Source: Agrypnia vestita
Taxonomy: Eukaryota; Arthropoda; Insecta; Trichoptera; Phryganeidae
Direction: 5' to 3'
Length of the DNA: 64,000 nucleotides
NCBI GenBank assembly: GCA_016648135.1
Contig: JADDOH010001545.1
Span: 357,665 to 421,664 of the forward strand
Positions 11,167 to 22,792 of this stretch are shown in pieces; within the stretch, counting starts at the first letter, position 1, and each line of letters begins with the position of its first letter. Both the position numbers and the translations under genes were made by a program. The notes under the pieces are model-generated. The model ran no database searches, had not been told where the DNA came from, and worked only from the letters and a program-made list of their open reading frames with translations.

Positions 11167-12578
11167 TATTTCTAAAAATATGTATTTAGTGCAAATTGGT
11201 CGCCTCAAGTAATTTTGTGATATTCCATTATTAAATTAAAAAAATATTGGGTAATTTGTGGTACTGGTATTATCTAAAATTTTCAGCACAATTGAAAATT
11301 GTGCCATTTTTGTGGATGAATAGAAATAATAAAAATTACCCATTCGTTTAATGAAAATTATCGATAAATATAATTATAAAATATGTACATATTAATTATT
11401 TATAAATTAAATATTAATAATTAATTTAATAAAAAAAATAAAAATTATTATTATTATTATTAAACTAATCAATTAGAAACATAAAGAATATATCATTATA
11501 TCAATAAATATTTGGTTGCCAGTGGGACACAAGCTCGAAAAATTTATTTTCCAGATAACATTGATACCAATTTTGCATATAAATCTAATTTCTTTTGAAT
11601 ATCCTGGAACTATATTCTCAATCTCAACTTCATAATAATAGTAAAAAAATTCATTAAAAAATAAAAATGATTTTAAATTGTTAGAGAGCTTAAAAAAAGG
11701 TCTTCACAATTGTTATGCTGTACAAACAATACGAATCCTGAGGTAGCTTTAAAATAAGAATCGGTTCTATCATAGTCTTTTTAAAAACCATTACTTAGAT
11801 TGGACCTTCACACTTCGCTGTATAGTGTTTGGCATAATTAAGACAATTTAGACATCATTATCCGTGACATTTCATTTTATTTTATTTTATCCTTGAGTTA
11901 AAAATGATTAATGAAACACAAGGAACCTAAAATAATTATATTTATTGATTTCACAGTAACTCGCTATACTATTACTATTCTTAATTCCCTTTAATGCCCT
12001 GAATCTGTCTAGGCACTGACACTCATGTCATGTCACACATCTCGAAAGTAACGTATCTTTAAATATAATAGAATTATTACTGTATTTATTCATTATAAAC
12101 CCTTATAATAATATCACGAATCTTGATTGCGGGAAACAAATTAAAACAATGGAAATTAATTATCATTTTATTAATTAATGCTTAATTAATTATTAAATCG
12201 ACAAAGTCACTTAACACGAATGAAATTAATATACTATTCTTGAATTCACACTATTCCGCAATTTATAACTCAACTATGAACTATTTATTATTGCTTTATT
12301 TATCACTTATTACAACATTCCATTTGATTTTCGCACGTACAAATCGCAATTATTTATTTATATAGTTAGGTACTACGATTATTTCGCTTAATATATGTCG
12401 CTCCAATTATCTCACGACTGGCCATCCCGGTTGTCGTCCCGCGGCTGATATCGCATTGATAGAAGTGTCAAAATAAACTCAATCTGTACAGTTATCGATC
12501 CCGCTCATACACGCAATACGTAGGCCTTTCGAACTCGAAATGAAGATGATTTCGCGAAGATTCTTTTTCTTTTTGGTA
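11167..12578. other. No gene seen; very AT-rich
   Basis: No supported ORF or element; includes runs of ATTATT and TTAATTAA-type simple sequence. Confidence 0.5.
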
Positions 12579-12775
12579 TTTTTTTTTTTTTTTTTTTAAA
12601 TAAATAGAGATGCGAACACGGAATACGTGTCACATCAATATTCTTACTATTTTCAAACTAAACTAAACGCTTGTGCTATGAAAATAGGACTAACTTCTTA
12701 GTCTGGGCTGAGATTCGAACCCGCGACCATTGGATCACGAGGCGAGTGTCCTAACCACAAGACCAACAAGCTACT
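12579..12775 (-). mobile_element. tRNA-derived SINE, copy 1
   Basis: Minus strand: a tRNA-like head with A-box-like TTGGTCTTGTGGTTAGG and B box GGTTCGAATCTC, an unrelated body, then poly(A) (a T-run at 12579..12597 on the plus strand). Related copies are at 28701..28882 (good) and 39091..39215 (decayed). Confidence 0.75.
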
Positions 12776-14789
12776 CAACTACTATTTGCGATCTTATTTT
12801 CGTCATTGACATAATGCGAGCGATTTTGCATATGATTTCTTTTACCATCTCGTTACAATACGTTAATTCTTATTCTCTATGTTGAATTAATGTCGATGTT
12901 GTATCTACAATAAAAATAGCATACATTAATTGTGTACATATTAATAAATAAATTTACTTATGTTTGTGAAAGATATGGTGCTTGGGGAAAATATAAGTGA
13001 TGTTGATATTTAATGCATCATTGGCATTGGTGATAAATAAATTATTACGTGATATTAATACATCACCGATAACTTCAGCTATCGCATTAACCCCGGCTGC
13101 TTCCCTAACGATGCTCCGACAGTTTGGGTAAATTACCAACATATGTAAATATTTGACACGAATGCTCAAGTGTTTTTTTTTTTGAGTCACGGATTGGCGA
13201 AAATTACGATATGAAACAAGATATATAGTACGTCTAATTTATCTAAAAAATTGACAAATTTGGAACTAACGACGCCATATTGAATCCTGTCAGCTGTCAG
13301 GTTACGATTATATTAGAATTCACTAATGTTCTGATCGTTTTTTAAGAAAATTTTTGTTTGTCACCATGCCAAAAATGATTGAAAGTGATACTCGAGAAAT
13401 TATTTTAAAAATGCACACGTTTTTTGAAAAGGTACAACGTCTCAAAGTCTCAATTATACCGTTTGATTATGTTCATACACGCATTGCCGCCATTTTAGGT
13501 TAGTGCTGCCATGCCGTTATAATGATTTTTCCATAATTACATATTTATTTTACTTTTAATATCCTATTCCATTTTTTTTCGAGTATTTCTGAATCGGCCA
13601 ATTACTAAATTGTTAAAGAGGGTACGGCGGAGAATTAGGTATGAAAATATCTACACCCGATAACGAAAAAAAACAAGGAAAAATCGTTGCTGATAACTTT
13701 GATTTGGGAGTCATCTTTCGAAAAGTGCATGTATTTTATACATTTATTTTTATATCTATCAGATATATACGGTGTCGGTAAATGTTCTATCTTCTACGAA
13801 TAATCCGACACTATAGTACCTACTAACATTTAATATATTTTTTAATGTATCTCTTGCTTTTGAAACATACTGTTACGCACACTATGGACCAGTTGCATCA
13901 ACTTGGTTAATACTAATAATTTTTTTAAAGTATAGATTTATTACGAAAACGGGTTGTTTAATTGAATGAAAAATTACTATAAACCAAGTTGATTCAGCCG
14001 GCCTTATCTCGATTGTTATCCTTAGTGTTACTGAGTAAACATGGAGGTATAAGAATTGGTATAAGAGATCGAATAATAGAATTATTATTGTTTGTGGTTT
14101 TTTGTGCTGAAAATTATGACATTTTTTTCGATTTTAATTTATTTTTTCTTTTTTAGCATTTTACGTTTTTGTCTCGCATTGTATACTTCTTAGTAACTTG
14201 ATTAAAAATAATGAATTGGAATAAATTCCCAAAAAATTTGATATTTTTAGACTGTGAGCAACACTATATAGACTGGAGCGCCCTCCTCTATTCTCCAGAT
14301 AAATTGGACGAACTGTAGGTATCTACATTATTATTTTTTGAAAAATCTTATGTATAAGAATTCTTTTTAAAACTATTTATTTTATTTTTAAAATTTTATT
14401 TAAAAAAAAATTAATCAGTAATTTCAGATAAATTTAACACAATCGCAAATCTTATCATGAAAAATAAACATTTTTTGGAAGACGTTCTGTGTATCCCATA
14501 GTTTTTAAATTTAAGTAGGTAATTTAGAAAATTAATTTCTCATTAGATTCTTAGTTTTTCTTCCTGACATTCAAAATTCGTGCTTGAAAACGAATGCTCG
14601 CAGAAACATATTGAGTCAAATTTGAAAAGAACTACATATATGACATACATGTGATGTAGTAGTTAAAACCAGTGGTAGCGGGTATATAATAATTGAAAAA
14701 TTACAAATGTTTTTCGGAAATAAACTCTCTCTACTAAGTATCAAAAAACTACTGAATTTCAATGAAATGTTAATATTTTATTAATATTA
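12776..14789. other. No gene seen; AT-rich sequence
   Basis: Nothing supported. An ATG near 13366 opens a frame that stops soon; I do not regard it as a gene. Confidence 0.45.
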
Positions 14790-15115
14790 TAGATGTCTCA
14801 TAGAGATGAAGCTATTTTTACATATGGGAAAGTAGGTGTGTAAGTCTTTTTGGGTGTTCATAGGGCTTACGACCGATCGTACGGCTAGCTTAAATGACAA
14901 CTTTACATAATGTTATGTTCACCATGATTAAAAATCTATAAATTTTTTTAAAGTTGTATACATATTTAATTTGCAACCTATGCGAGTTGTGTTTTACTAA
15001 CTCCACCTGTGGTTGAAATTTTGTAAATCTTGTATGTCGTAAGCCCTATGAATACCCAAAAAGACTTCTATACCTACTTTCCAATAAAAAATAGCTTATC
15101 TCTATGAGATATCCA
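14790..15115. mobile_element. MITE with about 80-bp inverted repeats
   Basis: Left ATGTCTCATAGAGATGAAGC and AGTCTTTTTGGGTGTTCATAGGG reappear inverted at 15040..15115 (CCCTATGAATACCCAAAAAG and CTCTATGAGATATCC). Interior shows no coding. Confidence 0.65.
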
Positions 15116-15206
15116 TAATAATATCTTTTTTAATAATGTCACCCTGGGAACACTTTTTTTTTAAAATTTAAACATATTTAAAATATTCTTAATATTCAAT
15201 TAAATG

Positions 15207-15805
15207 ACAATGTATTCCAGATAATTCTAAAACAAAAAAAAATGTTTCCTTAATAATGTGATATATGTATGTAGTTATATACTTTAATTCAGTACATCTA
15301 TTCATCAGTTTTAAATAAAGGTACCTGTTTGCTCTTATACAACTTAAAAATATGTCACATGTACTTAAAAAAAAATTATAAATCTATCCGATTGTTTTTA
15401 ATACTAATGTATTTGACTTGCTATAACGTAAAATGAACCATTTATGACTTACAATTTATCTCTGAACGCAATGGAAATTCCTAAATTCACACAATATCAA
15501 ACAAATAATTTCTTGAAAATTGCTGATATCAGCGCCCCTCAGATGACCCGTAGAAGCTTCGTCAATATTATTTCTCTGTGATAAATAGTTGTTATTTTAA
15601 CTTTGTAAAATAATTGTATATATGCATCAGCGCTGTGACTTTCAGATATTAAAAATATTTATTTCACCTTTTTGACAATGACATATTTTTCTTTATAATA
15701 ATATAGGTACCTATATCTTCAAGGGAGAAAAAGAAAGTGACATTACATTATATAATTACAGGGTTAACCCTTTAGTAGGTATATACGTATATATAGATCT
15801 ATATA

Positions 15806-15845
<40 letters not shown>

Positions 15846-18361
15846 TATATATATAGATATAATATATACTATATAGATATTCCTACACATGAAATATACG
15901 GTTTCTGGTAAACAAACATATACCTAATAGATATACACCATAAATTAAATACATACAAATTAACTGAAATGAAAAATTTATAGATTTAAAAATATTGATT
16001 ATTTTAATTTTGAATGATTTTTATGAAAATACAAATTATTATTACGAATTACCAAAATTATAATTTATAATTAAATCATTTATAATAATAATATTTTTTG
16101 TCTATCTTTCGGTCCGTAAAGTCCGAAACTTGCTGTAATTATGCTTGAATTACAACCATAGATAATTAGAGTGTGACACGTAATCAGCGCGCGCCTCAAC
16201 ACGCAAGGGTCACCCACCAAATTACGCGGTGTTGACATGTTTGTATTATTATTTTATTATATTTAGTATTAGGTTCAAAATCATGCAACTATCATGTCGC
16301 GATTTTTCACGGGTAGGTATGGCTAGTAATTAGTAATTATTACTAGAGAAATATATTCTGTATCATCTAAGTATTGTAATCACGTGATGTGCAAATTTAT
16401 TTTGGTTTATTACGCTGTTGGTCAGCTCCACTAGCATAGAATAAATCATATAAAACTATTATTAATGACGCGTATTTGCAAGGATATTTGAATTATCACC
16501 GTTTCATTAATTTTAAATTATTTTTCAAAAAGATATCTTCCTAGTCGAGGTACCCCACGCACCAGTATGGTTCGACCGTAACTTGTGACGAGTCTTGAAC
16601 AATGGGATCTGTTACCAACCGAAACATTGGCCTAAGTTTCCCCGAGGAAACCACCCAAAAATTCTAATCCAAAAGAGACACCGCTTCAAAACACGAGCTC
16701 TCGCGGAGACCTAAAATCAAACATAATTGTGAGAACAAACTACGATAAAAGCTACAAAATTAACTGAGTCCTTGATACCTATAGCATGGCTTTTGTAGAT
16801 CCTTATTTATTTATTTATTTGTAAAAATAACAGCACTCAAATAACAGCGCATGCATACAAAACATAATGATTATTTCATTTAACAAGAAATCTTCATCAA
16901 TATCAAAAACATGCACCTCTTATGTGCCATAACCTAATATGATGCAATTTGTATTGCGCGACTGCTTTTGTTAATGTTTTTGAATGAATAAGTTAAATGT
17001 ATTTGATGAGGGTGTGTAAGTGTGTAGGTATTGTATGTGGCAGTGAATGGTGGACCTTATAATGAAATGAGAACGAGAGAAAAAATAATTATACAGCAAA
17101 AATTAGATTTCTGAAATTACATACAATTTGTCATGTTTTCACTTACATTAATTTATTTTTGAAGATTATCCTTGAGTCGAAAAAAATGTCCAGATCTAAA
17201 CGATTTTATTATTATAGAATTGACTTTTTGATTGAGTTTGGTCTCTTTTGACTGCTTATTCTGTATATTGTGTATTTGATACATACGTTTTCCTTTTCTT
17301 TCTTTCTCATTGTTATCTAATTAGATTACACTACCTATACCTATGATTGTAAATGGTTATCCCTCACCACACACAAGAATCATAATTCTTTTTGGTGAGG
17401 TATATACATACAAAAATATTGATTTGTAAACATTGTCTATGTATGTTTGTAAAAAATATTATTATTTAAATAAATAAAATAAAAAATTATTATAACGGTT
17501 AAAGGATGTTATTGTCCTATTAATTGGAGCATTTTTAGAAGAGCTCGTTTTGCTTCGTTTATCGGGTCCGGCGGATAGGTGTGTTTAAGTGTATTTTTGT
17601 TTGAAGTTCATGGCAATCTATGTTCCCATTCAGTAAGCTATGAAAGAATATAAGATCTAAAATTGTACGTCTCGAGATCAGAAAAGGCAATAATGTTGTT
17701 ACAGCGATATTTCATGTATTTGAGACTTTTTTCTGTTCTTGTTCTTAGGTGTACCCATAAGTAATCAATTATTTAAGTGGCAACAAAAAAAGAATTTAAC
17801 TACATTTAATTTTATTTTTAATCGATTTAACCTCCATCGTTATCTAGGACCTTTTGCCATCTTGTTGGTAGACTTTTAAGAAAAATATGCTTCTAGGTGT
17901 TTTTAAAGCGTCATTATCAAACCCTACCGGGCGCCCACTTCGATCGCTATCAGACAAGTAAAAATCACCATCGGAAAATTTTCTAAACCAACGTTGGCAC
18001 TTATTTACTTTCAATACGTCTCCATACACATCACAAATTTTCTTTGTTGCAACCGTTGCATTAACACCCGATCGAAAATGAAACAGCATGCAATGACGTA
18101 AATGTTCTTAAGTTAGTTGATTGTCCGCCATTTTACAACGGAGTAATAAAAAATAAAAAATAATAATTATCACAAGTCACAAGATTATAATATTGCGTAC
18201 AACACATGTTTTTAAACGTTCACTTTACTAAGCTTGACTGAAGCAAACATTCCACACCAAAAACAATTGATTACTAGTAAGTAATATTGAGGACTCCGTA
18301 TAGTGGTGGCGTATTAAATTAGACCTCTGACAAGCAAAATATGTAATGTTTTTATGGTGTT
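15207..18361. repeat. 3.15-kb tandem duplication, unit 1
   Basis: Begins ACAATGTATTCCAG and is repeated in direct tandem by unit 2 with only a few differences, nearly all in the AT microsatellite at about 15780..15900. The break shows about 2 bp of microhomology (AC). Apart from the mariner relic and the microsatellite, neither unit shows a gene. It includes a GC-richer block at about 16540..16720 of unknown nature. Confidence 0.92.
17745..18285 (-). mobile_element. Mariner deletion derivative (unit 1)
   Basis: Outer ends TTAGGTGTACCCATAAGTAATC and an eroded inverse. Minus frame 17844..18089 starts with the mariner N-terminal helix-turn-helix region (F-R-S-G-V-N-A-T, W-F-R-K-F, D-R-S-G-R-P), then after an internal deletion and frame change reaches a typical mariner C-terminus (L-P-T-R-W-Q-K-V, D-N-D-G-G). 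The DDD catalytic core is missing, so it is dead or only mobilised in trans. Confidence 0.8.
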
Positions 18362-18951
18362 ACAATGTATTCCAGATAATTCTAAAACAAAAAAAAATGT
18401 TTCCTTAATAATGTGATATATGTATGTAGTTATATACTTTAATTCAGTACATCTATTCATCAGTTTTAAATAAAGGTACCTGTTTGCTCTTATACAACTT
18501 AAAAATATGTCACATGTACTTAAAAAAAAATTATAAATCTATCCGATTGTTTTTAATACTAATGTATTTGACTTGCTATAACGTAAAATGAACCATTTAT
18601 GACTTACAATTTATCTCTGAACGCAATGGAAATTCCTAAATTCACACAATATCAAACAAATAATTTCTTGAAAATTGCTGATATCAGCGCCCCTCAGATG
18701 ACCCGTAGAAGCTTCGTCAATATTATTTCTCTGTGATAAATAGTTGTTATTTTAACTTTGTAAAATAATTGTATATATGCATCAGCGCTGTGACTTTCAG
18801 ATATTAAAAATATTTATTTCACCTTTTTGACAATGACATATTTTTCTTTATAATAATATAGGTACCTATATCTTCAAGGGAGAAAAAGAAAGTGACATTA
18901 CATTATATAATTACAGGGTTAACCCTTTAGTAGGTATATACGTATATATAT

Positions 18952-19001
<50 letters not shown>

Positions 19002-21507
19002 TATATATATATATATATATATATATAGATATACCTACACATTAAATCTACGGTAACAAACATATACCTAATAGATATACACCATAAATTAAATACATAC
19101 AAATTAACTGAAATGAAAAATTTATAGATTTAAAAATATTGATTATTTTAATTTTGAATGATTTTTATGAAAATACAAATTATTATTACGAATTACCAAA
19201 ATTATAATTTATAATTAAATCATTTATAATAATAATATTTTTTGTCTATCTTTCGGTCCGTAAAGTCCGAAACTTGCTGTAATTATGCTTGAATTACAAC
19301 CATAGATAATTAGAGTGTGACACGTAATCAGCGCGCGCCTCAACACGCAAGGGTCACCCACCAAATTACGCGGTGTTGACATGTTTGTATTATTATTTTA
19401 TTATATTTAGTATTAGGTTCAAAATCATGCAACTATCATGTCGCGATTTTTCACGGGTAGGTATGGCTAGTAATTAGTAATTATTACTAGAGAAATATAT
19501 TCTGTATCATCTAAGTATTGTAATCACGTGATGTGCAAATTTATTTTGGTTTATTACGCTGTTGGTCAGCTCCACTAGCATAGAATAAATCATATAAAAC
19601 TATTATTAATGACGCGTATTTGCAAGGATATTTGAATTATCACCGTTTCATTAATTTTAAATTATTTTTCAAAAAGATATCTTCCTAGTCGAGGTACCCC
19701 ACGCACCAGTATGGTTCGACCGTAACTTGTGACGAGTCTTGAACAATGGGATCTGTTACCAACCGAAACATTGGCCTAAGTTTCCCCGAGGAAACCACCC
19801 AAAAATTCTAATCCAAAAGAGACACCGCTTCAAAACACGAGCTCTCGCGGAGACCTAAAATCAAACATAATTGTGAGAACAAACTACGATAAAAGCTACA
19901 AAATTAACTGAGTCCTTGATACCTATAGCATGGCTTTTGTAGATCCTTATTTATTTATTTATTTGTAAAAATAACAGCACTCAAATAACAGCGCATGCAT
20001 ACAAAACATAATGATTATTTCATTTAACAAGAAATCTTCATCAATATCAAAAACATGCACCTCTTATGTGCCATAACCTAATATCATGCAATTTGTATTG
20101 CGCGACTGCTTTTGTTAATGTTTTTGAATGAATAAGTTAAATGTATTTGATGAGGGTGTGTAAGTGTGTAGGTATTGTATGTGGCAGTGAATGGTGGACC
20201 TTATAATGAAATGAGAACGAGAGAAAAAATAATTATACAGCAAAAATTAGATTTCTGAAATTACATACAATTTGTCATGTTTTCACTTACATTAATTTAT
20301 TTTTGAAGATTATCCTTGAGTCGAAAAAAATGTCCAGATCTAAACGATTTTATTATTATAGAATTGACTTTTTGATTGAGTTTGGTCTCTTTTGACTGCT
20401 TATTCTGTATATTGTGTATTTGATACATACGTTTTCCTTTTCTTTCTTTCTCATTGTTATCTAATTAGATTACACTACCTATACCTATGATTGTAAATGG
20501 TTATCCCTCACCACACACAAGAATCATAATTCTTTTTGGTGAGGTATATACATACAAAAATATTGATTTGTAAACATTGTCTATGTATGTTTGTAAAAAA
20601 TATTATTATTTAAATAAATAAAATAAAAAATTATTATAACGGTTAAAGGATGTTATTGTCCTATTAATTGGAGCATTTTTAGAAGAGCTCGTTTTGCTTC
20701 GTTTATCGGGTCCGGCGGATAGGTGTGTTTAAGTGTATTTTTGTTTGAAGTTCATGGCAATCTATGTTCCCATTCAGTAAGCTATGAAAGAATATAAGAT
20801 CTAAAATTGTACGTCTCGAGATCAGAAAAGGCAATAATGTTGTTACAGCGATATTTCATGTATTTGAGACTTTTTTCTGTTCTTGTTCTTAGGTGTACCC
20901 ATAAGTAATCAATTATTTAAGTGGCAACAAAAAAAGAATTTAACTACATTTAATTTTATTTTTAATCGATTTAACCTCCATCGTTATCTAGGACCTTTTG
21001 CCATCTTGTTGGTAGACTTTTAAGAAAAATATGCTTCTAGGTGTTTTTAAAGCGTCATTATCAAACCCTACCGGGCGCCCACTTCGATCGCTATCAGACA
21101 AGTAAAAATCACCATCGGAAAATTTTCTAAACCAACGTTGGCACTTATTTACTTTCAATACGTCTCCATACACATCACAAATTTTCTTTGTTGCAACCGT
21201 TGCATTAACACCCGATCGAAAATGAAACAGCATGCAATGACGTAAATGTTCTTAAGTTAGTTGATTGTCCGCCATTTTACAACGGAGTAATAAAAAATAA
21301 AAAATAATAATTATCACAAGTCACAAGATTATAATATTGCGTACAACACATGTTTTTAAACGTTCACTTTACTAAGCTTGACTGAAGCAAACATTCCACA
21401 CCAAAAACAATTGATTACTAGTAAGTAATATTGAGGACTCCGTATAGTGGTGGCGTATTAAATTAGACCTCTGACAAGCAAAATATGTAATGTTTTTATG
21501 GTGTTAC
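18362..21507. repeat. 3.15-kb tandem duplication, unit 2
   Basis: Second unit. I noticed one base change outside the microsatellite (16938 against 20093 region, G to C) plus changes around 19025..19065. The AT microsatellite (18940..19030) differs in length and pattern from unit 1. Confidence 0.92.
20889..21429 (-). mobile_element. Mariner deletion derivative (unit 2)
   Basis: Identical by eye to the unit 1 copy; present because the whole 3.15-kb unit was duplicated, not by a second transposition. Confidence 0.8.
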
Positions 21508-21529
21508 TATTTTTAAATGTTTGTAAATT

Positions 21530-22103
21530 CTAAATATGAAGCCTAACATCAAGTGAGACTTATTTACAATAATTTCAATATGCCAGTCAAAACGAAGTTT
21601 CGAGTCGAGATGTACGCCAAAATCTTTACATTCGGATTTCGTTGAAAGAGTTTTATTATTTTAGTATTTATAGTCAAGGATTTTTTAATTCCTTGTAAAG
21701 AATATACTTAAGCATTTGGACACGTTCAGAGATAAGTAATTAGCGTCACTATAACCAGAAAGTGGATCTAGGTCCCTCTGGAGATCAATACAATCGGAAG
21801 ATGAATTAATTGCTTTATAGATTTTCATATTATCAGCGAATCATATTAATTTACTGCTGGTAAAAGGTTTTCCGATATTTTTTATGTATATGTTGAAAAG
21901 AAAGGGACCCAGATGGGACCCTTGTGGTACACCTGATAACACTTTGATGCAATTGGAAGAATACCCGTGGGTAATTATTAATTTATGTCTATTGTCGATG
22001 TACGACATTAGCCAACTGTATAGGTCACCGTGTATACCTATGAGTAATAATTTATATAAAAATGTTGGATGATTTACGCGGTCAAATGCTTTGGCGTGGT
22101 CAG
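21530..22103 (-). pseudogene. Jockey-like LINE reverse transcriptase fragment
   Basis: Minus strand reads D-H-A-K-A-F-D, then G-V-P-Q-G-S-H-L-G-P-F-L-F-N-I-Y, then F-A-D-N-M-K-I-Y where the catalytic Y/F-A-D-D is expected, then thumb-like sequence. Loss of the second catalytic Asp and stop codons make it inactive. Truncated at both ends. Confidence 0.78.
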
Positions 22104-22169
22104 TTATATATTTTTTTGAGTTATGAGCAGTTTACTTACATTATTAGGGGTAAACGTGAGAGGTGATAT

Positions 22170-22255
22170 ATTTCCTCCCACTATTATCTACTACCTAACC
22201 TACACATGTATTGTACATGTGTAAGTTAGGTAGTAGTTAATAGTGGGGGAATATG
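22170..22255. repeat. Long near-perfect hairpin
   Basis: Arms of about 40 bp (CCCACTATTATCTACTACC and inverse) with a 2-3 nt loop around TACATGTATTGTACATG. Possibly a tiny MITE or a replication-derived palindrome. Confidence 0.8.
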
Positions 22256-22345
22256 TAAAATTTGGTTTCTTGTAATTGGCCAAAGGCGATTACGAATATC
22301 AATGACTGTAAGAAAACCTGTTAACTAAAATAATGTTGGAATGTT
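22256..22345 (+). mobile_element. LINE 3'-end fragment
   Basis: TTTCTTGTAATTGGCC and GACTGTAAGAAAACC match the ends of the copies at 28240..28500 and 57890..58170. Short and lacking the ATAA tail. Confidence 0.45.
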
Positions 22346-22476
22346 TGACTCGTGTCTTAATTCGCAGAAATTTATTTTATTTTATTTTTTAACGTACAGA
22401 ACGTTCGTGTTTAATGACCCTGATAGATAGTCCTAGCGTAAGGAATGAAATAAAGCACTTGTTTTAAATTTTCATA

Positions 22477-22482
22477 TTTATT
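22477..22482 (-). terminator. GeneA polyadenylation signal
   Basis: AATAAA on the minus strand, about 132 nt past the GeneA stop codon. It is the first canonical signal I see downstream of the stop. Confidence 0.6.
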
Positions 22483-22613
22483 TCAATAGCTGTATTCCAG
22501 TACATTCACATAATGCCATTTTTTCATTAAATATATATTGTGAGGTACGTAGATTCCGTGTATTGAATGATAAATTTCCCATTTTTTCGAGGTTGAGACA
22601 TGTCGCGCCATCC

Positions 22614-22792
22614 CTAGCACTTTTGCGGGGTGACGCACTTGTTGTGGGTGTTGAGCACGCGGCCCTTCTTGCAGAAGCAGCCGCGCACGCACTGCGTGGT
22701 GCACACCCTGCTGCCGGGGGTGTCCCCGCAGCGCGCCGGGCAGGCGGACCCGCAGTACAGGTACACCTCGTTCGGGTCCTCGCAATCGGTCA
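22614..22792 (-). CDS. GeneA exon 4: classical 10-cysteine TIL domain and stop
   Basis: Acceptor TTTCCAG at 22793..22799; TAG stop at 22614..22616. Cysteine spacing is C-9-C-3-C-3-C-8-C-3-C-3-C-1-C-11-C-5-C, the TIL pattern seen in Apis chymotrypsin inhibitor-type proteins. The loop between cysteines 5 and 6 reads T-T-Q, so by analogy the P1 residue would be Thr. That is unusual for a trypsin inhibitor and suggests another protease target or no inhibition. Confidence 0.9.

Noticed and set aside
12690..12775. Functional tRNA gene on the minus strand
   Set aside because: Repeated at 28800..28882 with the same non-tRNA body and poly(A); it is a SINE family.
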